DNA of 9,369 nt from Gammaproteobacteria bacterium (lineage in GTDB: Bacteria; Pseudomonadota; Gammaproteobacteria; GCA-001735895): positions 1-9,369 of the forward strand of contig JAOUJX010000142.1 of the NCBI GenBank assembly GCA_029882955.1, written 5' to 3'. The notes under the pieces are model-generated. The model was not told the DNA's origin. It ran no database searches and saw only the letters and a list, made by a program, of their open reading frames with translations. Positions 1-6,941 of this stretch are shown here, piece after piece. The stretch's first letter is position 1. Every line of letters starts with the position of its first letter. Made by a program: the position numbers and the translations under genes.

Positions 1-462
1 AGCCTGCAACTTTTCAGCCGTAAAATGAGCAGCAATCATTTTCGCCACAGTGGCCGAGCAATTAACCGTCGCCAGAATACCGATATAATTGCGCGTACCG
101 ACCCGACCATCGGCGCGCATAAATCCCTCGAATGTGGCGCGTTGTGCCGATGGCACAAAATCGGTCGGTGTCGCATCAACACCGGGGGCCGTGTCGCGTT
201 CAAAATCCGCCCGGTATTCACAGTTGTGGGTATGCACGTGTTCCCCCGCCTGAATATCCTGCGAGGCGAAGCCGATGATCTGGTCGTACTTGCGTACCGC
301 CTCGCCACTGGCAATTGGTACTATGGAAACCTTGTGCCCGGTCGGCAACTGATCGCCCACAACAACACCCGCTACCGACATGCCTGGCTCAAGGTTTTCC
401 GTGGCTACAACAACATTGTCACCATTATGCAAGCGTACGAAATTGCTCTGCTCAGTAGTCAA
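1..462 (-). CDS. uxaA: UxaA-family altronate dehydratase, N-terminal part (3' end outside window)
   Basis: Reading the minus strand from a TTG at 462 gives 154 residues with no stop before the window edge. Residues about 8-82 form the SAF-like N-terminal domain of altronate/galactarate dehydratases, with the family motifs TGHKV (41-45) and GEHVHTHN (73-80). The main UxaA domain then begins with GFMRADGRVGTRNY (113-126) and NCSATV (134-139). Family members are about 500 residues, so roughly two thirds is missing. Known members remove water from D-altronate or related aldonates to give 2-keto-3-deoxy acids, using a metal in the cytoplasm. The TTG start was chosen because no in-frame ATG or GTG fits, AGGAG lies 10 bases upstream, and the protein then starts MTTEQSNFVRLH, as expected for the family. 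It begins 4 bases after the lactonase stop, so it is probably co-transcribed. The exact substrate (altronate, arabonate, fuconate, galactonate) cannot be read from this part. Confidence 0.9.
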   Translation of the reverse strand, partial: MTTEQSNFVRLHNGDNVVVATENLEPGMSVAGVVVGDQLPTGHKVSIVPIASGEAVRKYDQIIGFASQDIQAGEHVHTHNCEYRADFERDTAPGVDATPTDFVPSAQRATFEGFMRADGRVGTRNYIGILATVNCSATVAKMIAAHFTAEKLQA

Positions 463-466
463 ATGA

Positions 467-1384
467 TTAAGGCTCCTGCACGCCGGTAGTCGCAACATAC
501 ACCGCATAAAGCGATTTGTTTGCCGTGATAAATAATCGATTTCGCCGTGGTCCACCGAAAGTAAGGTTGGCCACCATTTGTGGAATTTTTATTTTACCCA
601 GCGCGGTGCCGTCTTTCGCAAAGCAGATCACGCCATCGCCGCAACTGGTCCAGACGTTGCCGTGAATATCGACCCGGAAACCATCGGGCACGCCCGGATC
701 GACTTCGCAGAATACCCGTGAATTCGATAAGTTATTATCAGCCGATACATCCAGTGCGCGAATGTGGTGCGGGCCATCCGGATCGTGGCTACGACCACTA
801 TCGGCAATATAGAGAATTTTTTCGTCCTCGGAGAATGCCAGCCCATTGGGCTTAACAAAATCATCGGCGACTATATTGATTTCGCCGCTTTCAGGCCTGG
901 CGCAAAAAACGTAACAGCCATCCTGCTCCATATCGGATTGATAACCTTCGTAATCCGACATAATGCCGTAGTTGGGGTCAGTGAACCAGACAGTGCCATC
1001 CGACTTTACCACCACATCATTAGGAGAATTGAGGCGTTTGCCATTGTAGGAGTCGGCAATCACCGAAATAGAGCCATCGGCCTCGGTACGCACGACTCGT
1101 CGTCCACCATGCTCACAACTCACCAGTCGTCCTTCCCGATCGCGGGTATTACCGTTGGTAAAGTTAGACTCGGCACGAAACACCGAGACACCCTCGCCTT
1201 CTATCCACCGCAGTAACCGGCGATTGGGTATATCACTCCAGACCAGTGAGGAATGGTCGTTGAACCAGACCGGGCCTTCAGCCCAGCGACAACCATCGTA
1301 GAGCTCTTCGACCTCGGCAATCGGCACGGTTAAATCGTGGAAGCGTCGGTCGTAATATTCGTAAGAATCACCTACCAGGGCCAT
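467..1384 (-). CDS. SMP-30/gluconolactonase-family sugar lactonase
   Basis: A 305-residue six-bladed beta-propeller protein of the SMP-30/gluconolactonase/LRE family, of normal length. Expected metal and substrate residues are in place: E36 in AEGPVW, N122 in NSPNDV, N180 in KPNGLAFS and D234 in PDGFRVD. Family members hydrolyse aldonolactones to aldonates with a divalent metal. No signal peptide is visible, so it should be cytoplasmic. Its place between a sugar importer and a UxaA dehydratase suggests that it opens the lactone made when the imported sugar is oxidised, or an imported lactone. The start at 1384 is supported by AGGAG 8 bases upstream, and the gene begins 15 bases after the second permease ends. 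The sugar cannot be deduced from sequence, and the family also includes enzymes acting on unrelated esters, so lactonase is a family-plus-context call. Confidence 0.9.
   Translation of the reverse strand: MALVGDSYEYYDRRFHDLTVPIAEVEELYDGCRWAEGPVWFNDHSSLVWSDIPNRRLLRWIEGEGVSVFRAESNFTNGNTRDREGRLVSCEHGGRRVVRTEADGSISVIADSYNGKRLNSPNDVVVKSDGTVWFTDPNYGIMSDYEGYQSDMEQDGCYVFCARPESGEINIVADDFVKPNGLAFSEDEKILYIADSGRSHDPDGPHHIRALDVSADNNLSNSRVFCEVDPGVPDGFRVDIHGNVWTSCGDGVICFAKDGTALGKIKIPQMVANLTFGGPRRNRLFITANKSLYAVYVATTGVQEP
473..477 (-). promoter_or_regulatory. Ribosome binding site supporting the TTG start of the UxaA gene
   Basis: AGGAG on the minus strand, inside the last codons of the lactonase gene and 10 bases before the TTG at 462. 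It supports an uncommon TTG start and translation coupled to the gene before it. Confidence 0.5.
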
Positions 1385-1399
1385 AATAGTCTCTCCTGT

Positions 1400-2359
1400 T
1401 TAGCGTTCAGGCTTATCGCCGCCGGCAATAGTGATAACGGCCACGATGATCAACCCGGTCATAATCAGACGGATACCCGCACTCGCACCAAAAGTATTGA
1501 GCATCGTCACCAGCATAAACATGAACAATGCAGCTCCCCAGATACCGGGGACATTGGCTTTACCGCCTGCCACCGAAGTACCACCAATAACTACGACGGC
1601 AATAGATGCGAGCAGATATTCCTCGCCCATGTTAAGCGAAGCCCCGCCGGAAAATCCGGCCAGTAAAAATCCGCACAAGGCCGCCATCAAGGCGCTGAGT
1701 ACATAGGTCGCGAAGCGAATTCGTTCCACATTAATGCCCGCCAGCCAGGCTGCGCGCATGTTTTGCCCAATGGCGAGAACAGAGCGGCCATAAAGTGTAC
1801 GATTGAGCACAACCGACATCACAGTGGCGACAACTATGATAAATAGTGCGAGCACAGGGATGCCTGCAATTTGCAGGGTGGTAAAATCTGATAATAGCAA
1901 TGGCGGCTTGATTTTCAGGCCACGCCCATAAGCAATAGCAGTGGACAGAATGAGGAAACTCGCCGACAGGGTAGCAATAATCGGAGGAATTCTGAGCACA
2001 CGAATCAGACTGTAATTAAATATACCGACGGCTAACCCGCAGCCCATTGATGCGGCGAAACCTACCAGTAACATTTCATTTTCTCCACCCATGACCTTCA
2101 TTGCTACCGCGCCCGACAGGGCAATATTGGCAGGTATCGACAAATCGACATTGCCGGGTCCGGTAGTAATAACAAACATCTGGCCGATACCGACAATCAC
2201 GGTAAAGGTCGCAAAAGACAGCGCCGCGGTGATTACATCGCCGCCGCCCTTGCCCCCGGTAAAGCTGATGGTAGCCAGCCAGACGACAAGCATGCCGAGG
2301 TAGGACCATATCCATGGCTTTTCTCGTAAGTTTTTCAGCGAAGCCGTCATGCTACTCAC
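1400..2359 (-). CDS. CUT2-type sugar ABC transporter permease (second permease)
   Basis: A 319-residue hydrophobic inner-membrane protein of the RbsC/BPD_transp_2 family. After a short cytoplasmic N-terminus it has about eight to ten membrane segments by eye. Family landmarks are GNVDLSIPAN near residue 90 (the ribose permease NDLSVG-type motif), YGRSVLAIGQNMRAAWLAGI near 190-210 (the cytoplasmic loop that docks the ATPase) and VVVIGGTSVAGG near 255. It would pair with the permease encoded just before it to form a heterodimeric channel. The chosen start is the GTG at 2359, which overlaps the stop of the first permease (GTGA) and has GGGAGG 7 bases upstream. An ATG three codons later is possible but sits too far from that site. 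The overlap indicates translational coupling and matched amounts of the two permeases. The sugar is not readable from the sequence. Confidence 0.93.
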   Translation of the reverse strand: MSSMTASLKNLREKPWIWSYLGMLVVWLATISFTGGKGGGDVITAALSFATFTVIVGIGQMFVITTGPGNVDLSIPANIALSGAVAMKVMGGENEMLLVGFAASMGCGLAVGIFNYSLIRVLRIPPIIATLSASFLILSTAIAYGRGLKIKPPLLLSDFTTLQIAGIPVLALFIIVVATVMSVVLNRTLYGRSVLAIGQNMRAAWLAGINVERIRFATYVLSALMAALCGFLLAGFSGGASLNMGEEYLLASIAVVVIGGTSVAGGKANVPGIWGAALFMFMLVTMLNTFGASAGIRLIMTGLIIVAVITIAGGDKPER

Positions 2360-3297
2360 GCCTGCGCCTCCCGACGGTTAATCAGGGCTCGCAGAGCCAG
2401 AACCAGGATCAAAATTCCACCCTGCGCACCAATTTGCCAGTCAGGTGAAATCTTCAGGAATATTAGAAAAGAGCCGGTCAGTGTCAAGGTCAACGCACCC
2501 AGTACCGCGCCCGTGGGAGAGACACGACCACCCACAAATTCTCCGCCACCGAGGATAACTCCGGCAATAGAATAGAGCGTATAACGGTCAGCAATGTGGG
2601 CATCGGCTGCAGAGGTTAGGCCGATCAGCGACAGCCCGGCCAGTACCCCGAAAAAACCAGCCGCTGCATACATAATCATTTTGGTTTTCAATAGTGACCA
2701 GCCTGCTCGACCGATGGCCTTCGGATTGCCACCCGCGCCACGCAGCACGGCACCGTAGCTGGTACGCATTAACGCGAAGTGAACCACTACAGCAATAATC
2801 GCAGCGGCAATCAGTGGGAACGGAATACCGGGAACTTTAAAACTCATGATCGCCTTGACCCAGTCGGGTGCGGTGCCACCTGGGGTCGGTAGGACCAGTA
2901 CCGCAATACCCAGCCAGACGAAAGACATCCCCAACGTGACGACAATCGATGGCAGATTACGCCAATGGATTAGCGCTCCCAGCGCTGCATAGGCCGCGAT
3001 ACATGCCAGTAGTGCCAAAACGCCCAGTAACGGATTAGTATTCAGCAAAGTTGCACCGATACACGCGGTTAACCCGACGAACGGGCCTATCGATAAATCC
3101 AGATCGTTAACCGTAATGATAAACATTTGCGCAATAGTGGCCAGCGCAATCGGTACTGCGTATTGAAGCATTAAGTTCATGCCAAACTGGCTCATCGCCC
3201 GCGGCTGAATGTAGAAAATCGCGGCCAGCAACACGAGTAATGACGCGGCAGGTAACGCACTACGTAAAAATTTAGGGTTGGTAAGATAGCGCTTCAT
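2356..3297 (-). CDS. CUT2-type sugar ABC transporter permease (first permease)
   Basis: A 313-residue polytopic membrane protein of the RbsC family. Landmarks are NDLDLSIGPFVGL at about 64-76 (ribose-permease signature), YGAVLRGAGGNPKAIGRAGW at about 180-200 (the ATPase-coupling loop, close to the family pattern RAVGGNP-A-AGI) and GVILGGGEFVGGR at about 246-258. The protein begins and ends with short positively charged cytoplasmic tails. The gene starts 2 bases after the ATPase stop and its own stop overlaps the next permease start. The weak ribosome site (GGA, 12 bases away) suggests re-initiation from the ATPase gene. It is only distantly similar to its partner permease, so the pair is not a recent duplication. 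Substrate is unknown; an aldopentose, hexose or aldonate is expected from the catabolic neighbours. Confidence 0.93.
   Translation of the reverse strand: MKRYLTNPKFLRSALPAASLLVLLAAIFYIQPRAMSQFGMNLMLQYAVPIALATIAQMFIITVNDLDLSIGPFVGLTACIGATLLNTNPLLGVLALLACIAAYAALGALIHWRNLPSIVVTLGMSFVWLGIAVLVLPTPGGTAPDWVKAIMSFKVPGIPFPLIAAAIIAVVVHFALMRTSYGAVLRGAGGNPKAIGRAGWSLLKTKMIMYAAAGFFGVLAGLSLIGLTSAADAHIADRYTLYSIAGVILGGGEFVGGRVSPTGAVLGALTLTLTGSFLIFLKISPDWQIGAQGGILILVLALRALINRREAQA
2367..2372 (-). promoter_or_regulatory. Strong ribosome binding site deciding the GTG start of the second permease
   Basis: GGGAGG on the minus strand, 7 bases before the GTG at 2359 and within the end of the first permease gene. 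Spacing to the later ATG at 2350 would be 16 bases, so the GTG is favoured. Confidence 0.6.
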
Positions 3298-3299
3298 GC

Positions 3300-4775
3300 T
3301 TATGCACTTTCCTTAAAAGAAGATTGCAGAATTTTTTCTTCGGTGAGTTCACTTCGAGAGAGTTCGGACACAATCTGTCCATTGCGAAAGACGTAAACAT
3401 GGTCACAGTTAAATAGTTCATCCATTTCCGTCGTGTACCACAGGAAGGTTCTCCCCTCCTCGGCCTCTTTTCGAATTTGATCGTAGACTTCCAGCTTGGT
3501 ACCGACATCGACGCCACGCATGGGATCATCCATCAGCACGATCTCGGCGTCCGAACCCAGTGCGCGTGCGAACAGAGCTTTTTGCTGATTGCCACCGGAA
3601 AGTGACAATATATTATTGTTCATGTCAGGCGTCTTAATTTTGATTTTAGCCTGCCATTTACTCGCCATGGCATCTTCCTGATCCCGGCCAATTAGCCAGC
3701 CTTTGACCATATTTTTCAGCGAGCGTACACCGACATTCTGTCCGATAGACCATAAATGGAATATGCCATCGGTTTGTCGGTCACCCGCAACCAGTGCCAC
3801 CGGACCTTCCACTCGGGTATCATTCAAATGCCTGTCAGCCGCAGAGAAAACCTGCAATAGCATGCGCTTCTGGCCGTTGCTAGCCAAACCGGCGAGCCCT
3901 ACTATTTCACCCTTATGAGCGCAAAACTCGATACCACCTGTTTGGGTTCGGGGGACAGCTTTGACTACCAGCGGTGTTTTCCCGCGTATCTTTATATTCT
4001 CTTCGTGAGCTTCGATTGCTTCGCTTTCGACCACATTGCCCATCGCAGCAACAAGACTGTCGCGGTCATACTCCTGCGCTAACTTTTCCTCAACCACTTC
4101 GCCATCTTTCATAACCAGAATTCGGTCGGAGTAATCCAGAATTTCGGCCAGCATATGGGAAATCAGAATACAGCTTTGCCCCTCACTCACCACCTTGCGT
4201 ACAAAGCTGAGTAATTGACGTGCCGCAACGACGTCGAGCGACGAGGTTGGTTCATCCAGTATAACCAGATGCAGCGGTTCATCCGACACGGTAAAAGCAC
4301 GCGATATTTCTACCATCTGGCGTCTGCCAATAGTCAGATCGCCTACTACATCGTCGGCCTGAATTCCGTGTTGTGGGAAAATTTCATCGAGCTTGTCGAT
4401 GATCATTTTGCCTGCGCGCTTTTTCCAGCCGAAGCCTTTTAAAGATGCATGAAAAATACGTGCGTTTTCAGCAACTGTCAGATTGGGGCAAAGCGACAGT
4501 TCCTGAAACACGCACCGAATGCCATGGTCATGAGCCACGGCAACATTATAGTGTCTGGTTAAATTTTGGCCGTGAATACCAATGACTCCGGTATCGGCGG
4601 ACAAAGTGCCGGCAAGTACGTTCATCAACGTAGACTTACCGGCGCCATTGTGTCCGACCAGGCCCAGACATTCACCCGCAACAACCTGCATATCGACATC
4701 CACCAGGGCGCGAACAGCACCAAAGCTTTTTGCTACCGCTTCGAAGTTAACGATCTGCGTTGTTGTCATGGGCAT
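3300..4775 (-). CDS. CUT2-type sugar ABC transporter ATPase, two nucleotide-binding domains
   Basis: A 491-residue protein with the tandem-domain layout of RbsA/MglA/XylG, normal in length. Domain 1 is intact: Walker A GHNGAGKST (41-49), Q-loop VFQELSLCPNLT (89-100), signature LTIGRRQMVEISRA (147-160), Walker B with catalytic E175 in ILDEPTSSLD, and switch histidine H207 in LISHML. Domain 2 has a perfect signature LSGGNQQKALFARAL (392-406). Its P-loop is degenerate (GLASNGQKRML, 296-306), and the Walker B end reads LMDDPMRGVDVG with Asp at 417 where Glu is usual. It has no switch histidine (YTTEMDEL), which is common for domain 2 in this family. It would power the two permeases from the cytoplasmic side. 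Two ATGs two codons apart (4775 and 4769) are both possible, since neither has a clear ribosome site. It begins 32 bases after the binding-protein gene. Confidence 0.95.
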   Translation of the reverse strand: MPMTTTQIVNFEAVAKSFGAVRALVDVDMQVVAGECLGLVGHNGAGKSTLMNVLAGTLSADTGVIGIHGQNLTRHYNVAVAHDHGIRCVFQELSLCPNLTVAENARIFHASLKGFGWKKRAGKMIIDKLDEIFPQHGIQADDVVGDLTIGRRQMVEISRAFTVSDEPLHLVILDEPTSSLDVVAARQLLSFVRKVVSEGQSCILISHMLAEILDYSDRILVMKDGEVVEEKLAQEYDRDSLVAAMGNVVESEAIEAHEENIKIRGKTPLVVKAVPRTQTGGIEFCAHKGEIVGLAGLASNGQKRMLLQVFSAADRHLNDTRVEGPVALVAGDRQTDGIFHLWSIGQNVGVRSLKNMVKGWLIGRDQEDAMASKWQAKIKIKTPDMNNNILSLSGGNQQKALFARALGSDAEIVLMDDPMRGVDVGTKLEVYDQIRKEAEEGRTFLWYTTEMDELFNCDHVYVFRNGQIVSELSRSELTEEKILQSSFKESA

Positions 4776-4807
4776 GTGTCTGGTTTTTCGGTCAGGTTAT
4801 GATTGAA

Positions 4808-5812
4808 TTACTTGATAGCTGCTTTTGCATCCTCAAGTGAGTATTCAACATTCGCAACGCCACCCGCTTCGGTGTTTGACAGGTTTGCTTCGAGGTTATC
4901 CTGATCGATTTGCAGGAAGGGTACTGTCAGGTCGTGCGGTACAGTTTTTCCGTCAAGAATCATTTGCGCTACCCAGAAACCCAGCGTCGATACACCTGGC
5001 GCGATCGAAACTGACATCGTTTCATAACCGTTAGCGTCTTTCTGTTGCTTCCACCATTTCAGTTCGTCTTCACGGTTACCCATGATGATTAACGGTGTAT
5101 CACGACCAGCCGCTTTAAAAGCCTGGGCCGCGCCATAACCGTCACCACCCTGAGTCACAACAGCTGCCACTTCTGGCAGTGAAGGCAGGATACCAGCAAC
5201 CGCCTTTTGTGCGACGTCCTGAGCCCAGTTGCCATGCACGGAACCGACAATCTTGAACTGTGAATGGTTTTTCACGCCTTTGTGAATACCCGCACTGATT
5301 TCATCGTCAACGAATACACCAGCCAGACCACGGATTTCCAGCAGGTTGCCACCTTTAGGCATACGCCTGGCAAGGTAATCCACCTGAATTTCACCCATTT
5401 TGGCGAAATCAACCGCGATGCGGTAAGCACATGGCTCGGTGACAATACCGTCAAAAGAGACCACAACGATACCAGCGTCACAGGCTTGCTTGACTGCACC
5501 GTTCAGCGCATCCGGGGAAGCCGCGTTGATAACGATGGCGTCATAACCCTCTAAAATCAGGTTCTGGATCTGAGAGGCTTGCTCGGTGACCTGGTTTTCG
5601 GCTGTGGTAAACGCAGGCGCGTCGGCAACAATACCGGCTTTGACTGCCGCACTGGTGACCTTGTCCCAGCTTTTTAACATGGCCTGGCGCCAGGAATTAC
5701 CGGCATAGTTATTGGACAAAGCTATTTTTTTGTCCGATGTGTCAGCACTGGCGATACCCGCCGAAAGTGCCACGGTCAGGGCTACGGAGCCCAGAAGAGT
5801 TTTCTTAAACAT
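4808..5812 (-). CDS. Periplasmic sugar-binding protein of the CUT2 ABC importer
   Basis: A 334-residue type I periplasmic binding protein (RbsB/Peripla_BP_4). The N-terminus MFKKTLLGSVALTVALSAG is a Sec signal peptide with likely cleavage after ASA at 21-23. There is no lipobox cysteine, which points to a free periplasmic protein in a Gram-negative cell. The mature part opens with KKIALSNNYAGNSWRQ (the first ligand-contact strand, N35/W41/R42 region), followed by YDAIVINAASPDAL, VVVSFDGIV (Asp matching the ribose-contact Asp), TQGGDGYGAAQAF and IIMGNREDELKWW. Replacement of the usual ribose contacts in the last two segments means the ligand is probably not ribose. The start at 5812 is preferred: GGAGG lies 11 bases upstream and the protein then opens with its signal peptide. 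An ATG at 5830 would add six residues but overlaps that ribosome site. A gap of about 125 bases before the gene may carry its own control signals. Confidence 0.93.
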   Translation of the reverse strand: MFKKTLLGSVALTVALSAGIASADTSDKKIALSNNYAGNSWRQAMLKSWDKVTSAAVKAGIVADAPAFTTAENQVTEQASQIQNLILEGYDAIVINAASPDALNGAVKQACDAGIVVVSFDGIVTEPCAYRIAVDFAKMGEIQVDYLARRMPKGGNLLEIRGLAGVFVDDEISAGIHKGVKNHSQFKIVGSVHGNWAQDVAQKAVAGILPSLPEVAAVVTQGGDGYGAAQAFKAAGRDTPLIIMGNREDELKWWKQQKDANGYETMSVSIAPGVSTLGFWVAQMILDGKTVPHDLTVPFLQIDQDNLEANLSNTEAGGVANVEYSLEDAKAAIK

Positions 5813-5823
5813 TTCTTTACTAT

Positions 5824-5828
5824 CCTCC
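5824..5828 (-). promoter_or_regulatory. Ribosome binding site deciding the start of the binding-protein gene
   Basis: GGAGG on the minus strand, 11 bases before the ATG at 5812 (10 if the shifted AGGA is used). It overlaps the codons just after the alternative ATG at 5830, which has no such site of its own. Confidence 0.6.
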
Positions 5829-5920
5829 ATAAGGATTCAGGAACACAAAAAATCATCGATTTATTTCTTTAGATTTATGCATCCGTTGGTTAATGGACCC
5901 ACCTCGGCCCGTTGTTAAAA

Positions 5921-5936
5921 CCATAATTCACTATGG
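5921..5936. repeat. Short inverted repeat CCATA-N6-TATGG
   Basis: Perfect 5-base arms separated by 6 bases (ccataattcactatgg), ending two bases from the stop codon of the AraD1-type gene. It could be a half-site pair for a dimeric regulator such as the GntR protein of this operon, or a weak hairpin, because TTTT follows it on the minus strand. Arms this short also arise by chance. Confidence 0.3.
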
Positions 5937-5937
5937 C

Positions 5938-6930
5938 CTATAGTTGCTGTACCTTGACGATATCCTCCAAAGTACGGGCAAGCGTATTGCGCAAAGGTTT
6001 ACCAAAACCTTGCGCTGAAATTTCGAACACATCACCGGGTTCAAGCTGCACCTGGTCAGAAAAACTGATCGTCGCGGTACCAAAAAAGTGCACATGTACA
6101 TCGCCGGGACGGCGGAAACGTGCATATTTAAAATGATGATGCTCGAGGTTATCGATAGAGTGGCTCATGTTATCTTCACCACTGACAAATGGCTTTTCCC
6201 ACAACACTTCACCATTGCGCAGAATGCGGTTACTACCCTGCACATCGCCGGGTAAATCTCCGACCAGTAACTCCGGGCCAAAGCAAGATGTGCGTAATTT
6301 AGAATGCGCTAACAGCAGGTAATTACGGCGTTCCAGAACGTGATCGGAATATTCATTGGCGAGGGCGAAGCCGATACGGCATGGCGTACCATCGTCGGCG
6401 ATAACATAAACGCCAACCAGCTCAGGCTCCTCTCCGCCGTCTAAGGCATATTGCGGCAGCTCCAGTTCCGCTCCGGGTGCGACCACCCACGAACCATCGC
6501 CCTTATAAAACCACTCGGGAGAGGTACCTTCCTGATTCTCCTCGGGTTTGCCGCCTTCGAGTCCCCACTTAAACATTTTCATCGAATCGGTGAGCTGTTC
6601 TTCGTTTTGATCGACCTTTTCGTGCATGGAGCTGCGCGTCGAGGCGCTGCCCAGATGTGTCAGCCCGGTGCCGGTCATCAGCATGTGAGCAGAATCCCGA
6701 TGGGTTACGGGCGCTAGCAGACGACCTTCATTAATCACCGTATCGTAATCCTGACTTTGGGCGATACCCTTATCCTTTACGAGGGCATCCAGGGTTTTTC
6801 CTTCACGGATCGCTTGCAATGCTAGCTCGCGTGTACCTTCGGTTTCGGCAATCACGTCGAGCTTATCACCATTCACCACGGCAACGCTGATTCGCTCAGG
6901 GCTATCAGTATAAAATTGAACTAATCGCAT
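5938..6930 (-). CDS. AraD1/GguC-type protein, fumarylacetoacetate hydrolase (FAH) fold
   Basis: A 330-residue protein of the AraD1 (formerly GguC) branch of the FAH superfamily. The N-terminal 100 residues (MRLVQFYTDSPERISVAV onward) are the branch-specific cap. The FAH core follows, with probable metal ligands in GGEEPELVGV (E168, E170) and in ANEYSDH (191-197), which replaces the NDVSARD motif of typical FAH enzymes. Later landmarks are SHSIDNLEHHHFKYARFRRPGD in two parts (256-261 and 263-277) and the C-terminal QGFGKPLRN (307-315). Related enzymes act on 2-keto-3-deoxy sugar acids, either removing water to give 2-oxoglutarate semialdehyde from pentonates or cleaving diketo derivatives. Its position 11 bases after an IlvD/Edd pentonate-type dehydratase fits the next step of that pathway. 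A poor ribosome site (GGCGGG, 6 bases away) suggests coupling. Family placement is firm; the exact reaction is inferred. Confidence 0.88.
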   Translation of the reverse strand: MRLVQFYTDSPERISVAVVNGDKLDVIAETEGTRELALQAIREGKTLDALVKDKGIAQSQDYDTVINEGRLLAPVTHRDSAHMLMTGTGLTHLGSASTRSSMHEKVDQNEEQLTDSMKMFKWGLEGGKPEENQEGTSPEWFYKGDGSWVVAPGAELELPQYALDGGEEPELVGVYVIADDGTPCRIGFALANEYSDHVLERRNYLLLAHSKLRTSCFGPELLVGDLPGDVQGSNRILRNGEVLWEKPFVSGEDNMSHSIDNLEHHHFKYARFRRPGDVHVHFFGTATISFSDQVQLEPGDVFEISAQGFGKPLRNTLARTLEDIVKVQQL

Positions 6931-6941
6931 TTTTTACCCGC

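Larger units (their letters stand above)
5813..5937 (-). promoter_or_regulatory. Leader between the AraD1-type gene and the binding-protein gene; possible internal promoter or operator
   Basis: This is the longest non-coding stretch in the window. On the minus strand it holds the inverted repeat CCATA-N6-TATGG just after the upstream stop, then TTAACA (5 of 6 to a -35 box), but no good -10 box at the right spacing. AT-rich sequence follows, with a second small inverted repeat AAATC-GAT-GATTT (5850-5862) running into six T's. Binding-protein genes in transport operons often have extra control through internal promoters or mRNA-stabilising hairpins, and this gap is where such control would sit. 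No promoter is convincing by eye, and the hairpins are too AT-rich for a clear terminator. Confidence 0.3.

Noticed and set aside
25..489. Plus-strand open frame of 154 codons at the left edge
   Set aside because: The minus strand here encodes clear UxaA motifs (TGHKV, GEHVHTHN, DGRVGTRNY), so the plus frame is its antisense shadow.
764..1216. Plus-strand open frame of 150 codons opposite the lactonase gene
   Set aside because: It is fully overlapped by the SMP-30 gene, which has all expected metal residues, and it has no recognisable domain.
5813..5830. Upstream ATG start at 5830 for the binding protein
   Set aside because: It would place charged residues MEDSKE before the signal peptide, has no ribosome site, and overlaps the GGAGG that serves the ATG at 5812.
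5847..5862. Rho-independent terminator (hairpin AAATC-GAT-GATTT followed by T's)
   Set aside because: The stem is only 5 bases and almost all AT with a 3-base loop, too weak for a terminator; genes on both sides fit one operon.
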